DNA of 64,000 nucleotides from Sapria himalayana. Its lineage: Eukaryota; Streptophyta; Magnoliopsida; Malpighiales; Rafflesiaceae. Under the pieces are notes generated by a model. The model had not been told where the DNA came from. It made no database searches and saw only the letters and a list, made by a program, of their open reading frames with translations. A program made the position numbers and the translations under genes. The stretch spans positions 1-64,000 of the forward strand of contig JAREIK010008210.1 of the NCBI GenBank assembly GCA_029783825.1, given 5' to 3'. Each line of letters opens with the position of its first letter. Within the stretch, counting starts at the first letter, position 1. Below are positions 1 through 11,287 of the stretch, piece by piece.

Positions 1-3000
1 TATAAGTCTATGTGTCTATATATCTATATCTAACTAATTATCTATATGTCTATCTGTCTATATGTCTATCTATTTATCTATCTATATGTCAATCTATCTA
101 TCTATAATTCTATTTATATGTTTATCTATCTATCTGTCAATATGTTTATCTATATATCTATCTATCAACTTATCTATCTATAAGTCTATATATATATATA
201 TCAATGTATATAACTATCCAACTATTTTTCATTCTATCAATCTATCTATCTAACTATCTAACACTCTTTCTATCTTTCAGTATATCAGTCAAACTATCTA
301 TATATATAAATATCCTTTTGATAATCTCTATATGTATCAATTTGTCTGTATATCCATCTATCTGTCTATCCGCCCTTCTATCTAAGAATCTATTTATCTA
401 TGTCTATCTATCTATCTTTTTATTTATTTATCTATCTATCTATCTTTTTATTTATCTATGTATCTCTCTATCTATCTATGATTATATGTATCTATAAATT
501 TGTCTATCTATCTATCAATCAATTTGTCTATCTATCTATTTGTCTACTATCTATCTGTCAATCTGCCTATCTATCTATATATATATCTCACTTTATCTAT
601 CTTTTTGTATATCAGTCTATAAGTCAATGTGTCTATCTTTCTATCGGTCTGTCAATCTTTCTATATGTTTATATATTTATTTGCCTTACTATTTATATGT
701 CTATATTTTTATCTATATATCTAGAAATCTATTTATCTTTCTATCTATATATTTGTCTATATCTATAACTTTCTATTTTACTATTTTTTATTTGTCTATG
801 AATCTATTTGTCTATCAATAAATCTATCAATCTATAAATTTATCTATATGTTTATCTTTATATCTGACTATTTCACTAATAACTAAAAATCTATATGTCT
901 ATCTATGTATCTACCTATTTATCTATCTGTCTAACTATTTAACTATCTTTTTAACCTATTACTCTATTAGTCTATCTATCTTTATATCTATCTTTATATC
1001 TATCTATATATCTATTTACCTATTTATTTGAGTATTTGACAATCTATCTATTTATTTATATGTCTATATCTATTTGTCGATCTATCAATCTATGTATGTA
1101 TGTATGTATCTATCTGTCTGTCTGTCAATCTGTATATCAATCAATCTTTCTTTCTTTATATCTATATGTGCATATGTCTATTTGTTTATTTATATATCTA
1201 TAAATCTATATATATATATGTTTATCTATATGTCTATTTAAATGACTTTCTGTATATCTATTTAATTGTCTATCTATCTATTTATCCGTGTCTATCTATC
1301 AAACTATCTAGCTGCCTATTAGTCTATTAGTATAATTTTATATCTATCTTTTTGTCTATTTATTTTTATCTTTATGTGTCTATGTGTCTATCTATCTATC
1401 TATGTGTCTAATTTTTTATTTATCTATCTTTTTATCTTATGTTTGTTTATCTATCTATTTTTCTATCTATCTATGTATGTATCTATCTGTCTATTTGTGT
1501 CTTTGTCTATCTATCTATGTTTATATGTGTCTATCTAGCTATCTATTTGCCTAACTATGTATCTATCTATCTATCTGTCTGCTTGTCTGTCTCTCTATAT
1601 TATTTGTATATCTATCTATCTATCTATATATGTATTTGTATATCTATCAATATGTCTATTTGTCTATCTGTTTATATATTTATCTATTAATCTATTTTAC
1701 TATCTATCTATCTATCTTTCTTTCTATTTATATGTCTATATGGATATATAACTATCTATCTATCTATATGTTTGTTATATGTTTACTTATCTATCTATCT
1801 ATTTGTATATATGTCTATGTGTCAATCTATCGATTTATGTATTTATCTCTCTATCTATCTATCTATCTAACTTTCTAGCTAGCTTTCTATCTATCAATCT
1901 ATTAATCTATCAGCCAATCTATCTATCTATATATCTATATTTTTATATATTTATCTATCTATCTATGTATCTATCTATTTGTCTTACTATCTATATGTAT
2001 ATCTATTTTTATGTTTATTAGTCTATCAATTTATAAGTCTATTTGCCTATTAATTTATCTATCTATCTGTCTATTTTTCTATTTATTTATCTATCTATTT
2101 ATTTATCTATCTATTTATTTATCTACCTTTCTATCTAACTCTATTTGTCTATTTCTATGGCTATCTATCCATATATCTATATTTCTAAATATCTATCTAT
2201 TTATTTGTTTATTTATCTATCTTAATATCTATATATATGTCAATCGATCTTTCTATATTTCTATCTCTCTCTATCTATCTTTCTGTCTATTAGTCTATCT
2301 ATCTAACTTTTGATCTATTTAACTATCTATCTATCTATTTGTCTATCTGTATATCTATCTATTTATCTATCTTTTTGTCTATCTATCTATTTATCTATAT
2401 ATTTTTCTATCTATCTAAGTGTCTAATATCTATCTCTATATCTGTATATTTGACTATTTTTCTATTTGACTTTTTGTCTATCTATCTATTTGTATCTATC
2501 AGTCTATCAATCAATATATCTATCTATCTATTTATCTATCTATCTATATGTATATCTATTTATCTATCTATTTGTCTATATATTTATCTATCTATTTTAA
2601 TAGTTGTATATTTGTATATATACATTTTGAATTTTGATCTATCTATCTATCTATTTATCTATCTGTCTATATGTATATCTCTCTATCTATCTTTTTCTTC
2701 TATCTATCTATCAATCTATCTATCTATTTGTCTAGTTGTTTTTTATATATCTATTTATCTATATTTCGATATGTTTATATATCTATCCAACTTTTTGTTT
2801 ATATTTCTATATTTCAATCTATTTATCTTTCAGACTATCTACATATTTAACTGTCTAATTGTGTTTTGTCTATAAATCTATAGTCAATTTGTATATCTGT
2901 GTATGTATATAGCTATCTATCTATCCATCAAATCTAACTATCTGCATATCTATATATTTTCATTTTTTTATATTTATCAATCAATCTATCTATTTATTTA

Positions 3001-5010
3001 ACTATCTATATATTTGTATATCTATCTATTTATATCAATTTATCTATCGATCATTCTATTTGTATATCTAATTATATATGTATTTATCTATCTATCTTTC
3101 TTTCATGTCTGTCTATTTGTTTATCTATCTCACATCTATGTGTCTATCAGTCTATATGTCTGTCTATTTGATCAGCTTATTTACCCATCTATATATTTCT
3201 ATTTGTCTATCTAACTATAAGTATATCTATTTGTCTAATTGTCTAATTGTCTATCTTTTCATATGCCTATCTATTGATCTGTCTATCTATCTATCTCTCT
3301 AACTATCTAATTGTCTTTCAATCTATGAATTTATCTTTCTATCTATTTATCTGTCTATCTAACTATCTATCTATCTATATACATATCTATCTATCTATTT
3401 GTCTATCTAGATATCTATCTATCTATCTAATGATCTATCTAATAATCTAATTTCCTGTCTATATGTATATGTAATTATCTATATATCTGCTTATTTATGT
3501 TTTTGGTTATCTCTCTATCTAACTATCTATCTATCTATATATCAAGATGCCTATATCTATCTATCTATCTATCTTTTTATCTTCATATCTATGGATTTGT
3601 ATATCATTATATCTATCTATTAATCTATCTATCTATTTATCTATCAAATTTTCTATCTATCTATATATTTGTCTATCTGTCTATCTATCTATCTATTTAT
3701 TTATCTGGCTATTTATATTACTATCTATCTAACTATCTATTTATATATGTTTGTATGTATCTTTATATCTATCTATTTATTTATCTATTTGTCTATATAT
3801 TTTAATTTATATTTTTTTTACTATATGTATATTTGTACATATGCTTTTTGTATTTCTATCTATCTATCTTTTTTTCTATTAATCTATCTGTCTATCTATC
3901 CATCTCCTTATCTATCTTTCTTTATATCTATCTATCAATCAATATGTCTATTTGTCTATCTATCTATTTGTCTAGTTATTTATTTATCTATCTATTTATC
4001 TATATTTCTATATCTTTATCTATCAATCTAACTTTTTGTTTATATACTTATATGTCGATCTATTTATCTTTCAGTCTATCTTCCTCTTTAACTGTCCAAT
4101 TGTGTTTTTGTCTATCTATCTATAAGTTAAATATATATCTATGTATGTATATATCTATCTATATATCTATTCATTGATCTTACTATCTACTTATCTATAT
4201 ATTTTGAATTTTTTCTTTATCAATCTATTTATATATCTATTTATCTAACTATCTATATAACTAACTATCAATCAATTTATATCAGTTTATCTATCTATCT
4301 TTATATTTGTAGATCTATTTATCTATGTATCTATCTATCATTCTATCTATCTGTCTATCTGTTTATCTATCTATCTATGTATCTATCTATTTGTCTAACT
4401 GTTAACTATCTAGCTATTTATATACCGATCTATTGATCTATCTATCTATCTCTCTAACTATCTAATTGTCTTTCTATCTATAAGTTTATCTATCTATCTA
4501 TTTATCTATCTATCTAACTAACTATCTATATATCTATATACCTACCTATCTATCTATCTATTTGACTATAAAGATATCTATTTATCAATCTATCTTTCTA
4601 TCTAACTATCTATTTTTCTATCATATGTATATTTAATTATCTACTTATCTGCTTATTATCTTTTTGTTTATCTCTCTATATGATTATCTATCAATCTATC
4701 TATATGTCAATATGCCAATATGTCAAGCTGTCTATTTGTCTTTCTATCTATCTGCCTATATTCATCTCTATGGATCTGTCTATCATTCTATCTATTTATT
4801 TATAAGTCTATCTATCTATTTATCTATCAAATTGTCTATCTATCTATCTGTCTATCTATCTATCTGTTTATCTATCTATCTAACTATCTATTTATAATTT
4901 TATCTCTTTTCTATATATCTATATATGTGTCTATGTATCTTTCTAAATATCTATTTACATATCTTACTATCTTCATATCTATCTATTTGTCTATCTATCT
5001 AACTGACATT
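1..5010. repeat. Degenerate CTAT/GATA microsatellite array, segment 1
   Basis: Almost the whole stretch is built from CTAT units with frequent single-base variants (CTGT, CTAA, CTTT, TTTG). On the - strand this reads as a GATA repeat with interspersed GACA. All three + strand frames read Leu-Ser-Ile-Tyr and contain few stops, whereas the GATA strand contains TAG every fourth codon. That explains the many long + strand open frames, none of which looks like a real protein. The array runs off the left edge of the window and ends on the right at a LINE insertion. Confidence 0.97.
2400..4990. repeat. Higher-order tandem duplication of about 1.2 kb within the CTAT array
   Basis: Rare non-CTAT landmarks recur in the same order about 1.16-1.24 kb apart. 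AACTTTTTGTTTA is at 2789 and 4030, AACTATCTAATTGTCTTTC (with one change) at 3301 and 4456, and TCTATGGAT at 3588 and 4767. The sequence between landmarks also aligns, with small indels. The array has therefore expanded by copying kilobase blocks as well as by slippage of the 4-bp unit. Confidence 0.8.
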
Positions 5011-5011
5011 T
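4994..5011. repeat. Target-site duplication, left copy, of the LINE
   Basis: TCTATCTAACTGACATTT here is repeated exactly at 9289-9306. The AACTGACATTT part is not plain CTAT repeat, so the match is unlikely to be a by-product of the array. The two copies bracket the LINE and define its ends. The final T can belong either to the duplication or to the poly-T. Confidence 0.93.
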
Positions 5012-5846
5012 TTTTTTAAAAAGGATGTTTATTAATTATAGCCCTCTCTTTTGGCGGCGGAATACCATTTTTACAAACTAGGGTCTACCCTTTAATCCCC
5101 TTACACCCTTGACTCAATCCTAACTAACTTAACTTAAGCAATAAAATTTAAATCTAAAGAAATCTTATGTATACGGACACTTAATTAATTGTCTTTTTTT
5201 GGTTTAGATGTTCATTCTGTATTTGTCTCTTAATAGACATTTTTCCAGCCTTTACTTTGTTCCAGGAGTGCATCCAAGAGGCTTCGTTTCTGTGTTCTCT
5301 ACCACGTAAAATTGTAAGATAGTCTTCACGTGCTCCTCTTTTTGTTTAACTTTAATCTCTCTAATATTCCTGCATCAAAAAAACATTCCAGCATAGTATA
5401 TGTTTCCATTTATACCTGGAATTCATTGCTGTATCCCAGCAACTTTGTGCTCCATTTTTCCCCCATAGCCGCTTCATTTATGTACCCTCATTGAACCTTA
5501 GCAAATCTGAAATTTGCTTCTTTAATGACAGCAAGACCTATTCTATACCCCAACGTCTAATGTTCTAGCATCCTAACTAATTAATTAAAACATGACCTTG
5601 CAACATTGTTCTCATAAGCATAAATAAAACTTTTAAACATACAATAAACAAAGAAATAAAGCAAATGAGGTTTAGACTGCATGTGCCAACAAATCTTGCC
5701 TCCCAATAAATGAAGCTTTGAGTGAGCTGCGCTGCTAAGAAAAACAAATACATCTATACCATATTCCCCAAGAGAACCCCATTATTTACCATTAACCTTT
5801 CCTCTTCTATTATACCTATATAATCTATTAATATTTTAACTACCTC
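5012..5846 (-). other. LINE 3' untranslated region and A tail
   Basis: About 830 bp lies between the RNase H stop and the target-site duplication. No open frame of note is seen on either strand. On the coding strand it ends in AATAAAC, then CATCCTTTTTAAAAAAAAA before the duplication. That fits a weak polyadenylation signal followed by the tail used to prime insertion. Confidence 0.8.
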
Positions 5847-6745
5847 TCACTTTCTACCCTTTCTAACTCTTACATAGGGAATTGCATTCTTGTCTAGTTC
5901 CACTAGGCCTTTTATTTTTATCGGCAGAGTAACCTCATCATATTCTGCTTCTCCTTTTTGCAATCCTAACCTTGCAAGATTTCTCGGGGTGTTTAGCTCC
6001 CTATATATATGTAATATTGATGCATTCAGTTCTTCTATGAGATTCAAAATAATTTCTAATTCCTCTTCATGTTTCCAAAGAGATATTTTCTTTGTTACTA
6101 AATTAACTAATAACAATGAATCTACCTGTATTTGAATATTCTTATAGTCTAATTTTTTACAAACAGTTAAACCTATATTTAATGCTCTAATTTCTGAATG
6201 TAGAGTCGAGGCTGCTACACTAACTGTAGAAAAAGCTTTCATAACTATCCCCGTAGAATCTCTTATTAACCCACCTCCCCCCGCTATACCTGTGTCCTAT
6301 TAAAGCTTCCATCTGTATTTAAGGAGAGTTTTCCTTCCGAGGTTTGTGCCAAGAGATACTTTTCGCCCAATATTGTTTATTTATTTTTATATTAGGAACC
6401 ATTCCCATTCTGCTTTCTTTTCAGTGTCTATTTTATTTAAAATTACAGGATTAAAATTTGATATGTTACTTATTTCCTGCCTAATTTCTTGTGATATTTC
6501 ATTTGTGTCTATTTTCTTTCCTTCAAATCTACTCCTATTTCGAGCCTTCCATATACACCATATTATTACATGTGGTAAGTACATATTAAGCCAAATTCTA
6601 GTAGGATTAGTAGAAATTACTTTTTCTCATGTTTTAATTCGTTCCATTAAACCGTCTCCTCTTTTAACAATTTGCTTTGTTTCATCAAATTTCTTCCAGA
6701 CCTGTGTGGCGATTTTACCTTTCGAAAATAGGTGGTCCATAGATT
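5847..6745 (-). pseudogene. LINE ORF2, 3' part: zf-RVT tail and RNase H domain
   Basis: Reading from 6745 leftward, the translation starts MDHLFSKGKIATQVWKKFDE. This is the end of the zf-RVT zinc-binding region of plant LINEs (the DHLF...VWK pattern). It is followed by IIWCIWKARNRSRFEGKK (6387-6584), the usual sequence before RNase H. The RNase H domain begins near 6320 (AGGGGLIRDSTG) and continues through SEIRALNIGL and VDSLLLVNLV to HIYRELNTPRNLARLG, stopping at 5847. The first catalytic aspartate region is disrupted by a stop, and an in-frame TGA lies near 6630. In life this would be the C-terminal end of the retrotransposon polyprotein that degrades the RNA template. Confidence 0.9.
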
Positions 6746-6752
6746 TTACCTT
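6738..6752 (-). other. Deletion junction removing the reverse transcriptase domain
   Basis: The endonuclease-to-RT linker ends at FHNISKIKTQKR and is followed within a few bases by the zf-RVT sequence MDHLFSKGK. In a complete plant LINE about 2 kb encoding reverse transcriptase lies between these points. No RT motif, including the catalytic YxDD box, is present anywhere in the element. Confidence 0.85.
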
Positions 6753-7847
6753 TTTTGAGTTTTTATTTTACTAATATTATGAAAAAATTTAGTGTTTCTA
6801 TCGCCTTCTTTTAACCATTTAATTTTTGCTCGTTGTTTCCAGTATACCTCCTCCATGTGTAATTTTAAACTCAATTCAGCTTTAGCCTTATTTAATTCTT
6901 GTCTAATCTTATCATCATTTTTATTATCATATTCAATTTCTAATTTTTCTACCTTCCCTTCTGCTTGTTTTATTTTCAGATTTATATTCCCAAAAACTTC
7001 CTTATTCCATGATTTTAAATGTTTCTTAAGTCTATTTAACTTGGACATTAGAACCTGCATCGGTTTACCCTGTGCTGGCTCTGACCAAGATTCTTTCACC
7101 AATTTTTCAAATTCTGGATGCTTTCCCCACATATTTTGAAATTTAAAGCTTCATGTGCTCCTTTTATTATGATGAATTGTTATAAGAAGTGGAGAGTGAT
7201 CTGAACAGGTTCTGCTTAAATACCTAAGCGATGTAGACCCATGCGAGGCTGCCCACTTAGCATTACACATTACCCTATCCAGTCTGGCCCAAATTTCCCT
7301 TCTTTTACTCCAATTGTTACACCAGGTATAATTTGAGCCCGTTTAAGCTATTTCCATTAAACTGGATTTAGAGATCGCCTCATTAAATTGAGACATTGCT
7401 ATTGTGTTCGGAGTTTTTCCTCCCTTCTTCTCTAAAGAACTTCTAATTACATTAAAATCTCCTCCTATTAACCATGGAGTGTTTTTTGATGCTATATCCC
7501 GCATTTCCTCCCATAAAACCAACCTAGCTTTTTTATCATTTTTAGCATATACAACCGATATTATATCTTCTGTATTTTTATCCATTTTAAAGTGTATTAT
7601 TTGTTCTGTCTTTTAATATTTCAATGTCTAGATTATTATGCCACATTAACCAGAGTTTACTATTTAAATTAGAAAATGAGTTATTAAACCCTAATATCCT
7701 ACTATATTTTATTATTTGATCCTGTTGTGTCATAGGTTCTGCTATAACTACTAAGGCAATTTTATATGTTTTAATCAGATTTTTAAGCCTATTTATCGAA
7801 GGGTTATTTGCCACCCCTCTAATATTCCAATATATATATCTATCCAT
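6746..7847 (-). pseudogene. LINE ORF2, 5' part: apurinic-type endonuclease and linker
   Basis: The ORF starts at 7847 with MDRYIYWNIRGV, the standard opening of plant LINE endonucleases, which nick the target DNA. Further motifs are IAEPM, WLIGGDFNVI (7343-7585), GSNYTWCNN, ARLDRVMCNAKW and SDHSPLL, so the endonuclease is nearly full length. A stop near 7587 and another after MEIA at 7343 break the frame. Residues from 7139 leftward (WGKHPEFEKLVKESW to WLKEGDRNTKFFHNI) are the charged linker that normally leads into reverse transcriptase. The ATG overlaps the ORF1 stop in the sequence ATGGATAG, so ORF2 would have been translated by reinitiation or a shift in frame. Confidence 0.92.
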
Positions 7848-9216
7848 TAAAACCTAATTTGGATCGTAATATAGTTATGCATTTTGAATCATATTTTTTA
7901 TCTTTCCTCATATTTCTCGCACTCTTGGGAGGAATAGATTTAGATAATACATTATATTTTTCTAGTTTACCGAATTGCATAGCCATTCTCTTTATGGCTT
8001 CCATAGATTGAAATTTAGTTAAATTTTCACCAATTTTATCGTACATTTCTAAATCATCATTCGCTTCTCCTAAATAACTCTCTTTCTTAACTTCCTCTAT
8101 ACCTAGTTGAGGACAACTAAACACCTCTGAATCTTCATCCGGAAAGTCTAGGAGATCCTCCTCTATCCAGCTATAATCTTCTATTTTTTCCTTTAACACC
8201 CTTCTATGTTTATTTTTCCTATCTCTTTTCTTCTAGCTTTCACTACCTCCCATCTCTCTTCCTTGCCTTCTTAATTACTTCCCTCCATACTTAATACCCT
8301 ATTGCTTCTATCTCCCTCCATTTCTAAACAAAAACTCTCATTCTCTCTCCTACTCTCCCCTTCTTCTTCCCCTAAAACTAGAGGTTTCGGGGCCACTTCC
8401 TCCCTCCTTATCCATGTTTCTACCTTCCTTCTTATAGCTTCTCTCCCTTGGACTTTGCCTAGTGGCTCTCTTCCTATTTTACATTCAGATTTATCATGCC
8501 CAAGTCTGTTACAGATTAGAGAATAAGAGGGCATGTTTTCGGGTATGGCATTTTGCCAAAAGCCAGTATTCTGCCCATTATCTCCCTCTCCTATCCAGAT
8601 TTCTTTCGGCAGTGGAGTGAGGAGGTTACATTCTACACATACTCGGGCCTTGCTTGGCCGAGTAATTGCCACTGTAGCCTCATCCCGAAGCAATGGTTTG
8701 CCCAAACAGGAAGTTATAGCATGGAGAGAATTCGCATTAACAAGTATATTGGGAGGTTCGGCAAAGAGAACCATACCGGAGCAAGAGGCGCCTCCATCTT
8801 AGGACTGAAGTCCTTCGTCCATTTCAGCACTCGCATGAGAAAACCATTAACTTGCCACACACCACGATGCCATAAACGATAATAATCATCCACTGTAAAA
8901 AACTGCATAAACATATGTTTCGCGTCGTAGTCGGCAAGTTTAACCCTTCCCGTGAGCTTCAAAGAGGAAAAGAATAGCTGTATGTTGCTCGGGCGAGGCC
9001 TGCCATGAGAGAATTTTCCAATAAGCATGTATTGATAAGGCTCCGTGAGCTTCTGTAACTCCTCGGTTGAAAAAACAATAACGGGTTCCCATTTTTTGTT
9101 CCGAACGAGCGAGAAGGGGGCGCGGACTCCTTTGTTATCAAGGCAAATGACTTGTTTTTTAATAATAAGTCATTTTCCACCATTTTGCACTTCAAAGGAG
9201 CTAGGTTTGAGCTCAA
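7840..9216 (-). pseudogene. LINE ORF1: DUF4283 nucleic-acid-binding protein with zinc knuckle
   Basis: The frame is split into at least four pieces. From 9028, LIGKFSHGRPRPSNIQLFF then YYRLWHRGVWQVNGFLMRVLKWTKDF is the DUF4283 domain of plant L1 ORF1 proteins, which coat the element RNA. From about 8774, SCLGKPLLRDEATVAITRPSKARVCVE continues that domain. CNRLGHDKSEC near 8480 is the zinc knuckle, but the first cysteine is replaced by serine. An acidic C-terminal tail (8199-7840) ends in GFNG and a stop. The start is not certain because the N-terminus lies in another frame (8959-9216). Confidence 0.87.
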
Positions 9217-9288
9217 ATGGTGATTTTCTCTCTCTAGGAAGAGGGATTTTCTCTCTCTAGAGTTGAGAGCGTTTTTTGAAGAAGGATT
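9217..9288 (-). promoter_or_regulatory. LINE 5' leader
   Basis: About 70 bp lies between the right target-site duplication and ORF1. On the coding strand it is rich in purines, with two GAGAGAGAAAATC-like direct repeats (visible on + as GATTTTCTCTCTCTAG at about 9222 and 9245). Plant L1 elements carry their promoter in this region. That this stretch acts as one is inferred from position only. Confidence 0.5.
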
Positions 9289-9306
9289 TCTATCTAACTG
9301 ACATTT
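9289..9306. repeat. Target-site duplication, right copy, of the LINE
   Basis: Exact repeat of 4994-5011 (TCTATCTAACTGACATTT). It lies directly after the LINE leader, and CTAT array resumes immediately to its right. Confidence 0.93.
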
Positions 9307-9718
9307 GTCTATCTTTGTATCTATCTATCTTACTATTTATTTATCTGTCTATCTATCTATTTATCTACCTATTTGTCTATCTATCTATTTGTATATCTAT
9401 ATATCTATCAATCTATATATTTGTATATCTATCTATCTATATGTCTATCTGTAAATTTTTTTATCTATGTATCTAGCTATCAATCTATTTGTCTATCTAT
9501 TATCTATCTATCTATCATCAGTCTATTAGTCTATCTATCAGTCTATCAGTATATATATCTATTAATCTATATATCTATTAATCTATTAGTCTATCTATCT
9601 ATCTATTTATCAATCTTTTTATCTATCTATTTATCAATTTTTTATCTATCAATCTATCTATGTGTCTATGGTTCTATGTGTCAATGAGTTTATATATCTA
9701 TGTGTCTATGTGTCTATA

Positions 9719-9735
9719 TTACTATATATCTATCT
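9719..9735. repeat. Target-site duplication, left copy, of the KU80-PAT retrocopy
   Basis: TTACTATATATCTATCT is repeated exactly at 13128-13144. Immediately to its right is the T run (9736-9742) that is the A tail of the - strand insert. Confidence 0.93.
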
Positions 9736-9904
9736 TTTTTTTGTCTCAACACATTGTGCCACAGAGCGAGCCTAGAAGAAGACCAACAGAACAATCCACA
9801 AACCCATTTCATGTACATATTTTAAACATTTTTTTTTGATTTTGTGGTTATGCGATACACTCGTCGATATAATGAATGTGCTGAGGAGGGCTGCGAGTGC
9901 GGTG
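9736..9904 (-). other. PAT 3' untranslated region and A tail of the retrocopy
   Basis: About 160 nt follows the PAT stop codon at 9905-9907. On the coding strand it ends in TGTGTTGAGACAAAAAAA at the target-site duplication. I see no perfect AATAAA; an A-rich stretch near 9820-9840 is the only candidate signal. Confidence 0.75.
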
Positions 9905-10835
9905 CTAGCTAGGAGATGAATCACTGGAGTCGAAGGCAGGTCCTGCTAGGTATTCGAGCCCTTGGAGTGATGGATTCTTCTTCTATCTTCTTCAGAGTGG
10001 CCAGGAATGAACCAGTGCAGCTTATCTGCCCCAAACACCTGAACGAAGTTCTTCTTTCTGCCCAGGTCATAGCGCCACCCAAGAGTGCTCTTCTTCTCAT
10101 ATGCCTCAATGGTAGTGGTGTTAGATATTACCAAAGACAAGTGCATGATCAAGAAGCCCAGCACACTCAAAGCAAAAGCCAGATTCAAAACAAAGGAAAG
10201 AAAAGTGACTGCAACTGAGCTTGGTATTCCTGGAATCTCACCATCGCGAAAGAAGTCCAAAAAGTAGGGCAGCAAGGACATGGTGACAAGAGTTGTCTCG
10301 AGGAAAGTGTAGAACAAGAACAAGATGAAAGACTTGTAATTAAAGGCGCCAACGCAGTTAACAACCCACACACAATGATGATCCATCTTGAGAACACATC
10401 TACCACTCAAACAGAGCAATGGTGACAGCGGGGAGGCTTCAGATGACTGCATTTGCGGCAGTACCGGACTCTTATATTCGGCGAGTCTGTTGGCAAGGCA
10501 CGAGAGACGAACTGGTTCAGCAGATCGGCTTCGCCACTCTCTTCGCCGCCGACGGGTCTCCAATTAGGGGGAACAGTACCAGGATCAGTGAGGACAACGG
10601 TGAAGTAACACCACAATAACATAGCCAACAGTGAATGAAAGATGATGAGAGCTGCAAGAGTGATAGCAGAATCAAGCCCGCCATAGAACAGCATCGGGCC
10701 GTAGTTGGCCACGACAAAGGCATAATATGTAACGCCCACGATTCCGAGCACCAAAAAGATCATGATCGAGCCTAACCCATGGAGGGCGACGCAGAATCTG
10801 AACACGTTCCAGGCCATTACAGTGCCGGATCCATG
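9905..10835 (-). pseudogene. PAT13/14-like: DHHC-type protein S-acyltransferase retropseudogene (PAT13/14-like)
   Basis: Protein S-acyltransferases attach palmitate to cysteines of membrane proteins, typically at the Golgi or endomembranes. The translation begins VHGSGTVMAWNVFRFC, followed by two hydrophobic segments. Next come the TDPGTVPPNWRP motif, the cysteine-rich domain CRKCSHLKPPRCHHCS, the catalytic DHHC in KMDHHCVWVVNCVGAFNYK, two more membrane segments, and NTTTIEAYEKK (the TTxE motif). It ends near LQGLEY and a stop at 9905. This is the complete family length (about 300 residues) without introns. It is broken by a 2-nt insertion after CHHCSV (near 10405) and a 1-nt deletion near 9976. 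The usual first methionine codon reads GTT, so the natural start is lost or lay at the join. Assignment to the PAT13/14 subgroup comes from remembered similarity and is less certain than the family. Confidence 0.94.
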
Positions 10836-10849
10836 AACCAAACTAGCTA
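10836..10849 (-). other. Join between KU80 and PAT in the retrocopy
   Basis: On the coding strand the KU80 stop TAA (10852-10850) is followed by TAGCTAGTTTGGTT, then by CAT, codon 2 of PAT. There is no room for a KU80 3' UTR, an intergenic spacer or a PAT 5' UTR. The breakpoint lies within these 14 bases. Confidence 0.88.
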
Positions 10850-11268
10850 TTATCCTTGAGAACTCATTCTATCAGCTCTCGATGCTCCCCAAAGCAGAAA
10901 ACTTTTGGCTTCATCATCAGTGACACTACTGTGGTCAACCTCAGAGCTTGAAATCAAGGAGACGCCATTGGAAGAAAGAAGCTGACAGAAGTCAACAAGA
11001 GCGTGCTCCCTGCTAAAAGTGGAAAGATGGTGAAGAAGATGATTGAATTCCCCTGGTTCTTGATGAGAAACACATCCACTTCGGAGCGCTAGCAAACATT
11101 CAAGTGCTTTAGGATAGTTATCTCCTTCGTAAGAATCTTCCACAAGGTCGTGTATCTTATTTTTCATCTCCGTGATGGCTCGCCCATTCCATTTGGGACC
11201 ATCTGGCTTGTTTTCATTGGGTTTGGCTAGCACGGCTTGGTACCCTCGTTCCCCATCTGACCCACATG

Positions 11269-11287
11269 CCCCCCCCCCCCCCCCCCC
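11269..11287. repeat. 19-base C homopolymer inside the KU80 copy
   Basis: Nineteen consecutive C on + (poly-Gly on the coding strand) sit in the poorly conserved acidic linker between the KU80 core and the C-terminal domain. The reading frame before the run (KPTSRLVRG) and after it (SDGERGYQAVLAKPNENKPD) differ, so the run length accounts for the frame change. Assembly or sequencing error in the run is possible. Confidence 0.85.

Larger units (their letters stand above)
5012..9288 (-). mobile_element. L1-type non-LTR retrotransposon (LINE), internally deleted
   Basis: A - strand LINE inserted into the CTAT array. It ends on the left in a T run (5009-5017, the A tail on the coding strand) and is flanked by a 17-18 bp target-site duplication. 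In transcription order it holds a short leader, an ORF1 remnant (DUF4283 plus zinc knuckle), an ORF2 remnant with endonuclease, linker, zf-RVT tail and RNase H, and a 3' UTR. The reverse transcriptase domain is missing, so the 4.3-kb copy is shorter than a usual 6-7 kb plant L1. Stops and frameshifts are spread over both ORFs, so the copy is inactive. The 5' end appears complete because the TSD lies immediately beyond the leader. Confidence 0.95.
9289..9735. repeat. CTAT/GATA array, segment 2
   Basis: About 450 bp of CTAT repeat with TTTG and CTGT variants, lying between the LINE and the KU80-PAT retrocopy. Both insertions left target-site duplications in it, so segments 1, 2 and 3 were once continuous. 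Confidence 0.96.

Noticed and set aside
9905..10835. PAT as an intact retrogene
   Set aside because: The DHHC and TTxE motifs survive, but a 2-nt insertion next to the cysteine-rich domain and a 1-nt deletion near the end break the frame, and the usual start codon is lost.
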